Shown here: positions 1 to 7,800 of the stretch, one piece after another
How positions within the stretch are numbered: position 1 is the first letter of the stretch
Layout of the letters: every line of letters starts with the position of its first letter
Origin: JAZNOQ01 sp045589215
GTDB taxonomy: Bacteria; Bacillota; Clostridia; Oscillospirales; CAG-272
Reading direction: 5' to 3'
NCBI GenBank assembly: GCA_045589215.1
Contig: JAZNOQ010000047.1
Coordinates: forward strand, 1-14,792
DNA length: 14,792 bases
Notes under the pieces: model-generated
Databases searched by the model: none
The model's input: the letters and a program-made list of their open reading frames with translations, nothing else
Told to the model about the DNA's origin: nothing
Translations under genes and position numbers: made by a program

Positions 1-694
1 CAATATAGGGCTGACCGAAGAGCCCGAATAGATTGTAGATAAAATGCGCGAGGATCGCCCCCCACACCGAACGGCAGAGGAAGGTCGTGACGGACAGGAC
101 GAAGCCTGCGAACAGATAAACGGGGATGCCCGCAAGATTAAAATGCACGAGCGTAAAGAGAATCGTGCTGAGAAGCACCGCGATCGACGTGCCGTGTCGC
201 TCGTATTCGGCGCAAAGAATTCCTCGGAATACAAGCTCCTCGGTGATCGCGGGCAAAGCCGCATACGCAAGGACGAGGTAGAGGGTGGGGCCTGAAAAGC
301 CGCCCTCCTTCGTGTGAAAGGTCTCGTAGAGGGTGAAGGTCCCCGCAAGATGCCCGAGCCTTGAAAAAAGCATCGACAGAAGCAGCCCGCCCGAAATGAG
401 AAGCCCTGCCGCCGCAAGCGACAAAAGAATAGACTCGGGACGGCTTGGCTTCAGGCGCAGACGGGAAAGATACCCGTCACCCGACAGACGGATCCAAAGG
501 CTCGCGGGCAGGAGAAAGATCATGATCTGCAAAACGACCACGCCGATATAAAGTCCCGCACCCTCAAGGAGAAGGGGACGGAGGAGGCGCGTGATGAGCA
601 GTAAGACCGCCGATACCAGGATCAAGGCGGCGGGCGTGACTCTCCGCAGGAGTGTGCTTTCGCTCCGACGGGGCGGAGTTTGTTCTTTGTTCAT
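1..694 (-). CDS. CPBP family intramembrane metalloprotease (partial, 3' end missing)
   Basis: The minus strand is open from an ATG at 694 to the window edge, giving 231 residues without a stop. The protein is very hydrophobic. It carries all three CPBP (CAAX protease/bacteriocin-processing, Abi) signatures: EELVFRG (E152, E153, R157), an F-x-x-x-H (F180, H184) and H-x-x-x-N (H217, N221). In this family these residues line a metal-dependent protease site inside the membrane; substrates are mostly unknown in Firmicutes, with roles in bacteriocin immunity and signalling reported for some members. Only the C-terminal tail after the last motif is missing. The start lies 4 nt after the DJ-1 stop and has only a weak Shine-Dalgarno site, so it is probably translationally coupled to that gene. 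The family call is firm; the substrate cannot be inferred. Confidence 0.9.
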   Translation of the reverse strand, partial: MNKEQTPPRRSESTLLRRVTPAALILVSAVLLLITRLLRPLLLEGAGLYIGVVVLQIMIFLLPASLWIRLSGDGYLSRLRLKPSRPESILLSLAAAGLLISGGLLLSMLFSRLGHLAGTFTLYETFHTKEGGFSGPTLYLVLAYAALPAITEELVFRGILCAEYERHGTSIAVLLSTILFTLVHFNLAGIPVYLFAGFVLSVTTFLCRSVWGAILAHFIYNLFGLFGQPYI

Positions 695-698
695 AGGA

Positions 699-1247
699 TC
701 ACGTACCGCTTTCTGCCATAACTGCACGCTTCAGATCCTCTGCAAATTCCTTGCCGCGGAAGCATTCAACGAGTGCGAGACCGAAGGGAAGAGCAACGCC
801 CATCCCCTTTGCGGTGATGATCTTACCGTCGCGAACGACCGAGGACTTTGACAGAGTCGCTCCGTCAAGTGCATCCTCAAACCCGGGGAAGCAGATCGCC
901 TCCACGCCACGCAGAAGCTGCATCCTTCCGAGGATCGAGGGGGCGGCGCAGATCGCGGCAATAAAAGCACCCGCTTCTGCGGCATCGGTAACGGCACGGC
1001 GGACAACGGGAGACGCTTCAAGATTCAGCGTTCCGGGCATTCCACCGGGAAGAATGACCATTTCGGGAGAGTGATCGCATAGCTCGTCCTCCGTGATATC
1101 GGCGACGACCGCGATGCCGTGCGAGCCCGTGACTGTTTTACCGCCCACTCCGACCGTGGTGACGGGGAGTTCGGCGCGGCGCAGAAGATCAAGCGGGCAA
1201 AGTGCCTCGACCTCCTCAAAGCCGTCTGCCAAAAAGAGATAGATCAT
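699..1247 (-). CDS. DJ-1/PfpI family protein (YajL-like)
   Basis: This 182-residue protein is the usual length for a single-domain DJ-1/ThiJ/PfpI protein. The nucleophile-elbow cysteine C100 sits in AAICAAPSIL, which matches the AAICA(G/A)P motif of human DJ-1 and E. coli YajL. The conserved glutamate of the EExE motif near the N-terminus is E14. The start is supported by an AAAGGA site (1258-1263) 10 nt upstream. Family members act as redox-sensing or protein/metabolite deglycase-type proteins in the cytoplasm; the exact activity is disputed in the literature and cannot be settled here. It is the first gene of a minus-strand unit with the CPBP protease, downstream of a consensus promoter at 1323-1351. 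The histidine found near the active site in human DJ-1 appears to be replaced by phenylalanine, as in YajL. Confidence 0.93.
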   Translation of the reverse strand: MIYLFLADGFEEVEALCPLDLLRRAELPVTTVGVGGKTVTGSHGIAVVADITEDELCDHSPEMVILPGGMPGTLNLEASPVVRRAVTDAAEAGAFIAAICAAPSILGRMQLLRGVEAICFPGFEDALDGATLSKSSVVRDGKIITAKGMGVALPFGLALVECFRGKEFAEDLKRAVMAESGT

Positions 1248-1322
1248 AATACTGCCGTCCTTTCGTTCGATTTCTGATTTTCTTATGCTTCGCGTAGGAT
1301 CATATCAAAAATGTGCAAAATT

Positions 1323-1351
1323 ATTATACCACCGTGAGAGATTTTTGTCAA
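1323..1351 (-). promoter_or_regulatory. Sigma-A promoter for the DJ-1/CPBP unit
   Basis: On the minus strand a perfect TTGACA (1351-1346) is followed after exactly 17 nt by a perfect TATAAT (1328-1323). Predicted transcription start is near 1316, leaving a leader of about 70 nt before the DJ-1 ATG. Both boxes match consensus, so this should be a strong promoter. Confidence 0.88.
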
Positions 1352-1359
1352 CAAAGGTA

Positions 1360-1388
1360 TTGCACTTTTTTCGGAAAGGGTGTATAAT
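1360..1388 (+). promoter_or_regulatory. Sigma-A promoter for the MATE transporter
   Basis: TTGCAC (1360-1365) and a perfect TATAAT (1383-1388) are separated by 17 nt. The start of transcription should be near 1395, giving a leader of about 95 nt before the MATE start codon. Its -35 box lies 8 nt from the -35 box of the divergent promoter, so the two RNA polymerase sites are back to back. No known riboswitch or strong hairpin was recognised in the leader. Confidence 0.85.
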
Positions 1389-1489
1389 GGACTCGTATCA
1401 TCGGATACCCGTATTTTTGTTGTCGAGCATCGTACGTCCACACATAATGCGCGCCGAGCGGCACGTCGGATTCAGGAAGGAAAAAACGA

Positions 1490-2929
1490 ATGAACACCGG
1501 AATGTCAGGGAAAAAGAAGCCCACACGGAGAAGAAAAACGGAGATGAATATGACCGAGGGCCCCCTCCTCGGTAAGATCGTGCGTTATTCGATCCCGCTC
1601 ATCCTGACGGGAATTCTCAGCCTTCTTTATAACGCAGCTGACCTCATCGTCGTCGGGAACTTCGCAGGAAGCGAGGCTCTTGCGGCGGTCAGCTCGACGG
1701 GCTCGCTGAATACGCTGATCGTCAATGCCCTGATGGGTCTTTCGATCGGCTCCTCGGTCATCGCGGCACAGCATTTCGGAGCGAGAGAGGAGGAGGACGT
1801 AAAGCGAGTTCTCCACACCTCGGTGATCACCGCCTTTTTCGGCGGCTTCATCATTATGGCGGTCGGTCTGCTCCTGTCTAGGACCTTCCTTGTTTGGATG
1901 GATACCGACGCAGCGGTTCTTGATAACGCGGCACTGTATATGAAGATCATCTTCCTCGGTGCCCCTGCAAATCTCGTTTATAACTATTGCGCGTCGATCC
2001 TTCGGGCATCGGGTGACACCAAGCGCCCGCTGATCTTTCTGTCGCTTTCGGGTATTGTGAACGTTCTTCTGAACCTCCTTCTCGTGATCGTCCTTCATAT
2101 GAGCGTTGCAGGCGTTGCGATCGCGACGATCGTGTCGCAGTATCTGTCGGCACTTCTGATCCTCCTCTTTCTGTCAAGACAAGAGGGTGCTCTCCGCTTC
2201 TCCTTTCAGGATCTGCACTTTGACAAAGAGACCTTCAAGCGGATCATCCTCGTCGGTGTTCCGTGCGTGGTACAGGGAAGTCTGTTTTCGATCTCAAACG
2301 TTATGATACAGTCCTCGATCAACGGCTTCGGATCGGTCGTCATCGCAGGAAACGGCGCGGGCTCGAATATAGAAGGCTTTGTTTATACCTCGATGCACGC
2401 GGTCTATCAGGCGGCGCTCACCTTCACGGGACAGAACGTCGGTGCGAAAAAGCCCGATCGCGTACTGAAAACGCTCGGTGCCTCGCTCCTCGTCGTCGTC
2501 CTTGTTTGGGGAATCGTCGGCGGTGCCGCGCTCCTCTTCCGTGAGCCGCTTGTTTCGCTTTACGTCGATGCGGACGATCCGAATTTTTCGGCTGTCGTTG
2601 CGAGCGGCGTCGAACGGATGGGTTACGTCTGTACCTTCTATTTTCTATGTGGCATCATGGACGTGCTTGTCGGCTGTCTCAGGGGAATGGGGAAGTCACT
2701 CGGTCCTGCGATCGTCTCCCTTCTCGGCGCGTGTGGTCTCCGCATCATCTGGATCTTCACGATCTTCCGTTACTTCTTTGAGTATCGCCCCGGCGAGGCG
2801 ATCGGCATTCTCTATCTGTCCTATCCCGTTTCGTGGATCATTACGGGGCTCGTACAGCTCGTGATGTGCATTTTCGCTTATAGGCAGTTTAGGAAGCGCG
2901 TCGATAGGATGCGGCTCGAAGCCATGTGA
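1490..2929 (+). CDS. MATE family multidrug efflux transporter
   Basis: A 479-residue integral membrane protein with about twelve hydrophobic segments, the normal MATE length. The first helix region reads YNAADLIVVGNFAG (residues 47-60), followed by ALAAVSSTGSLN and GLSIGSSVIAAQHFGA, all typical of the clostridial DinF/YpnP-like branch; D51 lies in TM1. The second half restarts at about residue 255 (GVPCVVQGSLFSISN) with the equivalent internal repeat and a GQNVGA motif. MATE proteins export cationic drugs or metabolites in exchange for H+ or Na+. The ATG at 1490 has an AGGAAGG site (1474-1480) 9 nt upstream; it adds a short basic cytoplasmic extension before the MTEGPLL where many homologues begin (residue 21). 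It is a single-gene unit, with its own promoter and terminator. Family certain, substrate unknown. Confidence 0.95.
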   Translation: MNTGMSGKKKPTRRRKTEMNMTEGPLLGKIVRYSIPLILTGILSLLYNAADLIVVGNFAGSEALAAVSSTGSLNTLIVNALMGLSIGSSVIAAQHFGAREEEDVKRVLHTSVITAFFGGFIIMAVGLLLSRTFLVWMDTDAAVLDNAALYMKIIFLGAPANLVYNYCASILRASGDTKRPLIFLSLSGIVNVLLNLLLVIVLHMSVAGVAIATIVSQYLSALLILLFLSRQEGALRFSFQDLHFDKETFKRIILVGVPCVVQGSLFSISNVMIQSSINGFGSVVIAGNGAGSNIEGFVYTSMHAVYQAALTFTGQNVGAKKPDRVLKTLGASLLVVVLVWGIVGGAALLFREPLVSLYVDADDPNFSAVVASGVERMGYVCTFYFLCGIMDVLVGCLRGMGKSLGPAIVSLLGACGLRIIWIFTIFRYFFEYRPGEAIGILYLSYPVSWIITGLVQLVMCIFAYRQFRKRVDRMRLEAM

Positions 2930-2951
2930 CAACGTACTGAATTCAATCACC

Positions 2952-3000
2952 GGTCGGTTTGTGAATTTTTCGGGGAAGCCCTTTACAAACCGACCTTTTT
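2952..3000 (+). terminator. Rho-independent terminator after the MATE gene
   Basis: GGTCGGTTTGT (2952-2962) pairs perfectly with ACAAACCGACC (2985-2995). Three more pairs including one G-U extend the stem to 14 bp around a 16-nt loop, and five T follow at 2996-3000. It lies 22 nt after the MATE stop. Confidence 0.9.
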
Positions 3001-3010
3001 ATGTTAAAAT
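2982..3010 (+). promoter_or_regulatory. Sigma-A promoter for the HD-hydrolase unit, overlapping the terminator
   Basis: TTTACA (2982-2987) is 17 nt upstream of TAAAAT (3005-3010), which is preceded by an extended -10 TG (3002-3003). Each hexamer matches consensus at 5 of 6 positions. The -35 box is inside the 3' arm of the preceding terminator hairpin. Predicted transcription start is near 3017, about 43 nt before the start codon. Confidence 0.78.
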
Positions 3011-3059
3011 GAGAATAACGGTAGGATCGATACGTTGCCGTTATAGAATGGAGTCTTTT

Positions 3060-3641
3060 ATGACAAATCAACAGGAATTTCTTGAAATTTACAAGTCGAA
3101 GATCAAGAGAGAGGGTGCGGATAAGCTCCTCGATTTTTTGACCGATCCCGACAAGAGCGACTTTTTCACCGCTCCCGCCTCGACACGCTTCCACGGCAAT
3201 TACGAGGGAGGACTTCTTGAGCATAGCCTCAACGTTTACGAGTGCCTGTGCGACATTATGCCGCGCCTTGAAAAACGCTACGGCTTTCATTATTCGGATG
3301 AGAGCATTGCGATCGCGGCACTTCTTCATGACGTCTGCAAAACGAATTTCTACGTGACCGAAATGCGAAACGCCAAGAAAAACGGCGTTTGGGTGCAGGT
3401 TCCGTACTATACGATCAACGATCAGCTTCCGTACGGCCACGGCGAAAAGTCGGTCTACATCATTTCGGGTTATATGAAGCTTACGCGCGACGAGGCGTTT
3501 GCCATCCGCTATCATATGGGCTTCTCGGGACCCGAGGACACGAGCCAGGTCGGAAAGGCACTTGAGATGTTCCCGCTCGCCTTCGGACTTTGCTGTGCCG
3601 ATATGGAGGCATCCTACTATATGGAAGGAACGCCCGAATAA
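3060..3641 (+). CDS. HD domain-containing phosphohydrolase
   Basis: With the start at 3060 the protein has 193 residues. The HD-superfamily metal ligands are all present in order: H55 (EHSLNV), H90-D91 (LLHDVCK), H127 (GHGEKS), H152 (RYHMG) and D181 (CCADM). This is a complete HD metal site, so a metal-dependent phosphohydrolase acting on a nucleotide or similar phosphate ester is likely, though the substrate is not readable. The ATG at 3060 is chosen because GGAG (3050-3053) lies 6 nt upstream; an in-frame ATG at 3048 has no ribosome site, and further upstream in-frame codons lie in the terminator. The following membrane protein starts immediately after the TAA, so the two are almost certainly co-translated. 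Confidence 0.9.
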   Translation: MTNQQEFLEIYKSKIKREGADKLLDFLTDPDKSDFFTAPASTRFHGNYEGGLLEHSLNVYECLCDIMPRLEKRYGFHYSDESIAIAALLHDVCKTNFYVTEMRNAKKNGVWVQVPYYTINDQLPYGHGEKSVYIISGYMKLTRDEAFAIRYHMGFSGPEDTSQVGKALEMFPLAFGLCCADMEASYYMEGTPE

Positions 3642-4547
3642 ATGAGGGAACTGAAGAAGAGGGCAGAGAAGGCAGCCCCGACCCTCCTCGGGAGCTTCAA
3701 AGAGAAGTGGGCAGACCGCAGGCTCCGTCCGCATCTCATTCGGTATCTCCTGCCCATCGTGTTCGCACTTCTGCTTGCCGTGACAGCACTCCTCCCGATC
3801 ATTTCCTTCCGAACGCCTGCGGGAGAATCGGACGCGCATTCGCTCCTCTATTGGCACACGGCAAACTTCTTCGGCGTGGACGGCGTAAAGGGTGCATACG
3901 AGCTTATGCAGCTTTACGGCTCGGGGAATGCGTATTACAGCTTTTACCGTGCGGTCGTCGTTATTTTTATCGTCGATGCGGTCGCCGCGGTGCTTGGCTT
4001 TCTCCTGACCGCCGCGCATTCAACAACGGCACTGTATCTCCTCGTGACCGAGGAAAAGAGCGAGCGCAGCCGCTACGTCGGAAAGCTCTTCCGCGTTGTG
4101 TGGGGAAACCGATGGACCGCGATGATCCCCTATGCGCTTTCGGTCTTTCCGTTTGCGTTTCCGAAGATCTTTTCGTATGCTTCATCTGCCCTTCGGTCCT
4201 TTGACACGTCGGCAGAATTTCTCCTGATCGATCCTCTGTGGATCGCTCTCGCCGTACTTGCATTTGAGCTTCTGCTCCTCTTCCGTACACGCGACGGGGA
4301 GAGGGGATCGCGCCGAAACCTCTTTGTTCCGCCCGAGCTTCGCGAAACCGAAAAGCACGAGACTACGGACAGAGAGACCGAGGAATGGGAGGCTGCTGTC
4401 CGCAAAGACGCCGAAGCGGCAGAGGAAATTCCCGCAACTTCTTCGGAGAGTGCCTTCCGGAAGGAGCCGAAGGTGAAGGGCGACGAGCGGGAAACAAGTG
4501 AGTCGCTTCACGCGCTCTTTGACGACACCGATCAGGACGAAAAATGA
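3642..4547 (+). CDS. Hypothetical four-helix membrane protein with charged C-terminal tail
   Basis: I do not recognise the family. The 301-residue protein starts with a basic amphipathic stretch (1-34), then has four hydrophobic segments at about 35-56, 103-125, 158-178 and 193-214, and ends in an unusually hydrophilic tail (about 215-301) rich in Glu, Asp, Lys and Arg and without hydrophobic segments. Positively charged flanks suggest the N-terminus and the long tail are cytoplasmic. The ATG directly abuts the stop of the HD hydrolase gene, with a GGAAGGAA site about 10 nt upstream inside that gene. This implies a shared operon and perhaps a shared function, but no activity is implied by the sequence. 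No clear terminator follows; read-through into the leader of the next gene is possible. Confidence 0.8.
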   Translation: MRELKKRAEKAAPTLLGSFKEKWADRRLRPHLIRYLLPIVFALLLAVTALLPIISFRTPAGESDAHSLLYWHTANFFGVDGVKGAYELMQLYGSGNAYYSFYRAVVVIFIVDAVAAVLGFLLTAAHSTTALYLLVTEEKSERSRYVGKLFRVVWGNRWTAMIPYALSVFPFAFPKIFSYASSALRSFDTSAEFLLIDPLWIALAVLAFELLLLFRTRDGERGSRRNLFVPPELRETEKHETTDRETEEWEAAVRKDAEAAEEIPATSSESAFRKEPKVKGDERETSESLHALFDDTDQDEK

Positions 4548-4612
4548 TCCTGCGGAAAAGACACTGCGGCGTACCGATCTATCCGGATTGTGCGAAAATT
4601 TCCCGAAAACTA

Positions 4613-4641
4613 TTGACATTCGAGGAAAATAATGCTAAAAT
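4613..4641 (+). promoter_or_regulatory. Strong extended -10 promoter for the SipW-type protein gene
   Basis: Perfect TTGACA (4613-4618), 17-nt spacer, then TAAAAT (4636-4641) preceded by TG one base upstream (4633-4634), an extended -10. Predicted transcription start is near 4648. Confidence 0.88.
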
Positions 4642-4709
4642 ATACCCACAAAATAAAATCAGCGTGAAAAGATCACCTCTCTCTGACCGGAATTCGTCAA
4701 AATGACGGC

Positions 4710-4719
4710 GGGGGGGGGG
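4710..4719 (+). repeat. Poly-G homopolymer tract (G10)
   Basis: Ten consecutive G lie in the transcribed leader about 120 nt upstream of the start codon, directly after a small hairpin. Homopolymer tracts of this length are prone to slipped-strand length change. It is outside the coding frame and outside the promoter spacer, so any effect would be on leader structure, stability or translation rather than an on/off frameshift. Confidence 0.9.
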
Positions 4720-4782
4720 TGACTTGTCGTCTTTTTGTACATATTGCACAAAAGGCAGCGTTTCCTTTATGACTCGCTCTTT

Positions 4783-4796
4783 ACGCAAATTTGCGT
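4783..4796. promoter_or_regulatory. 14-bp perfect palindrome in the leader
   Basis: ACGCAAATTTGCGT is a perfect inverted repeat 42 nt upstream of the start codon. It could be a protein-binding site or form a small RNA duplex; nothing in the window says which. It differs in sequence from the palindrome at 8452-8465 although both contain GCAA and TTGC. Confidence 0.5.
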
Positions 4797-4838
4797 TCAG
4801 ATATATTCGTCACGAAAACATACAAAGGAGGAACTAAA

Positions 4839-7800
4839 ATGACGAAGAAAAATACAACCAGAAAGGCGCTTCTGAGCTCGGTGCTTGCACTTGTGCTTTG
4901 CTTCTCGATGCTTCTCGGAACGACCTTCGCTTGGTTTACGGATTCCGTAACAAGTGCAAACAATATCATCAAATCGGGTGATCTTGAGATCTCGATGGAT
5001 TGGGCAAAGGGAACCGATGCGCTTGATTCTGCTTCATGGAACGATGCTTCCACATCGGCGATCTTTAATAACTCGCTTTGGGAGCCCGGCTTTGTTGATG
5101 CAAAGCACATTAAGATCACGAACAAGGGAACGCTTGCTCTGAAGTATCAGCTTTTCATCGAGCCGAACGGAACGGTTGAGGAGCTTGCTGACGTGATCGA
5201 CGTTTACGTGATCAAGGACGGTAAGCAGCTTGCAGATCGTGCCGAGCTCGCAGGTCTTACCCCTGTCGGCACGCTTTCCGAGGTGATCGACAGCTTCGAG
5301 ACGCTCGTTTACGGTCAGATTACCGAAAACGAGGAGTACGATATCTTTACGATCGCACTCAAGATGCGTGAAAGCGCAGGCAACGAGTACGAGAACAAGC
5401 AGATCGGCGCATCCTTCGCATTAAAGCTCCTTGCAACGCAGCTTGCATATGAGGGCGACAGCTTTGACGAGAAATATGATGAGGATGCGGTATATCCCGG
5501 AAAGTCCGATGCTTCGGCTTTGGGCGACGAGGATATCGTTCTCAGCACCGTAGGCGACAACACAAGTACCATTACGCTTCCCGCACAGCTTGTGAATGCA
5601 ATTGATGACGGAACTGTCACCGACGTTTCGATCAATTCCTCGCTCCCGTCTGTGCAGACTGATGCTTCCGGCAATGTAAGTGTTGTGTACAACACCTTTG
5701 AAATCGTTGACCAAAACGGCAAGGAGATCGATCTTTCGGATAACACCGTAGCGATTTCTGTTAAGCTCTATGTCGGAACTGCTTACGCAGGTAAGTACGC
5801 AACCGTTGCTCACGATGGAGTTATGCTTGCTAATGCCATTGTTGATGCAAACGGCTACGTTTCCTATAATACCACACATTTCTGTGAGATTTCCGTCGCG
5901 CTTTCTGATAATGCGCCCGAATCGGGAATGGAGGACGTAAAGAACGAAGAGGCAGAGGATCTCACGAAGCTCGTTCAGGTTCTTGTGGGCAAACACTACT
6001 ACACGGTTTCTCAGGGTATGGCAAACAGCTGGAAGACGCTGTCGAATGCCGAGCAGATCGTTGCGGACATCTACGTTCCCGAGGACCTGATCGCATATGC
6101 GATGATGTATAACAATGGTGATATCACTGCAAACACCGGTGTTCACAGTGATCTTACCCTTAAGAACGATCTTGATTTTGCAACGTACAATTGGGTTTCG
6201 ATCGGACGCTTCTACACCAATATCCACGGTGAAAATAAGACCGTTTCGAATCTGAACGACAGCTTCCTCGGATGTGTATACGATTGTCAAATTGAGAACC
6301 TTACCCTCGAAAACGTAACGGTATCCGGCTCTGCTTCCGGCGTGGTTGCGAAGGAGCTTGCAGGTGATATTTTCATCACAAATCTCACCGTCGCAGGTAA
6401 GAATACCGTTTCCTATGTTAAGGATAACGCTACCAATTGGCCCGAGGAGGGAACCGGTGTCGGTGCGATCTGCGGCATCAGCCTGATCGGATGCGGTGGA
6501 CAGGGTAACGTTGAAATCAACGTTACGGGCTCTATCGAGGTCAACTACAACGACGTATTCTTCGGCAATAATACAAATCTTGAAAATCTTGGCGTAACCA
6601 AGGAATTTGGTCTGAACGTATTCAAGGCAAATGCAAACGCAACTGTTACGGTTGCTGAGGGTGGCTCCATCACCACAAATGGTCAGGGATATTGGTTTGA
6701 TGTAGCCGACCTTGAGGATGGATTTGCTGTTGATAAGCTCTCCGGCAACTACTACGTTTTCTCCGCTGCAGGTCTCTCGGCATTTGCGGCAGAGGTAAAC
6801 GACGGAAACAATTTTAAGGGTAAGACGGTCGTTCTCTATAACGATGTTGACCTTGAGAACAAGAATTGGACTCCGATCGGAAATTCTTCCATCTCCTTCC
6901 AGGGAACCTTTGACGGTAACGAAAAGACTGTCAAGAATCTTACTGTAAATATGCCCGGTAAGAGCAACGTAGGCCTTTTCGGTATGACCACCAATGGAGC
7001 GGTCAAGAATCTTACCGTTGAAAACGCTTCGATCGTCGGACGCCTGAACGTAGGTGTCGTAGCAGGTACCCCCTACACCTCGAAGTATTCGAACATTACC
7101 GTGAAGGGACACGTCGAGGTAAGCGGTATGTCTTATGTCGGTGCGGTCGGTGGCAAGAATGCATACGCAAATTGGGATAACATCACGGTTGATGTAGACG
7201 AAACGAGCTACGTCAAGGCAAACTCCGTCGAAAACGGAGTTGCATACAGAACCTACGTCGGCGGTGTCATTGGCTTTATGGGTGAGGGCGGTCACAAGGT
7301 TTCGAATGTAACCTCGAACATTGATGTCATCGGTTCCACCTGTGACGTCGGCGGTATCGTTGGTATCGCACACTACGGAAATACCTTTGAAAATATCCTT
7401 TGCACGGGCGACGTAACCATTACGGACGCTGCCGAAGCAGGAGATGCAGAAGAGATGGGCGGCATCGCAGGTGTTTGGATGAACAATACTTCAAACGTAA
7501 CCTTCAATAACTGCAAGTTCAAGGGTACGCTTACTGCCAACATTACCGAGGGTGTTGATCTTTCCAACAACACCATCACCGGCAAGGGATACGGCTCGAC
7601 CACCTCTAACAAGCTCATCATTGACGGCAAGGAAGTCGTCGTTCTCGTACTTCCCGAGACCTATGAAGGTGGAGAAGATGCGTTAGACGTGCTTGACGAG
7701 CTTTTAAATGGTGAGGAAGAAAACTACGTTTCTCTTGAGAGTGATGTGGAAGGTTCTGCTGATGCAAGCAACGCATATGGTTCAACCGGTATCAACATTA

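Larger units (their letters stand above)
4548..4838 (+). promoter_or_regulatory. Intergenic region and leader of the SipW-type protein gene
   Basis: This 291-nt gap holds no gene. In order it contains: no recognisable terminator for the upstream operon; the promoter at 4613-4641; a small hairpin CGTCA-AAA-TGACG (4695-4707); a run of ten G (4710-4719); a perfect palindrome (4783-4796); and a near-perfect Shine-Dalgarno AAAGGAGG (4824-4831) 7 nt before the start codon. The leader of about 190 nt is long for this window. I could not match it to a known riboswitch. Confidence 0.7.

Noticed and set aside
1395..1489. Possible riboswitch or attenuator in the MATE leader
   Set aside because: Only hairpins of about 4 bp were seen, with no conserved riboswitch core such as a guanidine-type motif and no terminator before the gene.
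2961..3059. Longer N-terminus for the HD hydrolase, starting in the terminator
   Set aside because: The codons run through the terminator hairpin and upstream of the predicted transcription start; the ATG at 3060 has a well-spaced GGAG.
2943..4019. Minus-strand open frame of 358 codons opposite the HD hydrolase and membrane protein
   Set aside because: The sense frame has complete HD motifs and the antisense product has no recognisable domain, promoter or ribosome site; it also crosses two real genes and a terminator.
4733..4753. Imperfect dyad TTTTGT...ACAAAA
   Set aside because: Six outer pairs plus two inner pairs with mismatches in AT-rich sequence; likely chance and much weaker than the palindrome at 4783-4796.
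4744..4773. Second promoter (TTGCAC, 18 nt, TATGAC) in the leader of the SipW-type gene
   Set aside because: The -10 matches only 4 of 6 bases, and a far better promoter lies at 4613-4641.
4791..4838. TTG start 16 codons upstream for the SipW-type protein
   Set aside because: No ribosome site upstream of the TTG, and the added residues would contain the AAAGGAGG Shine-Dalgarno of the ATG at 4839 and spoil the signal peptide N-terminus.
5421..7373. Minus-strand open frame of 650 codons opposite the SipW-type protein gene
   Set aside because: It lies fully inside a well-supported gene with promoter, Shine-Dalgarno site and terminator. Its product is repetitive and resembles no family, and its openness follows from the codon bias and Asn/Thr/Val-rich repeats of the sense gene.
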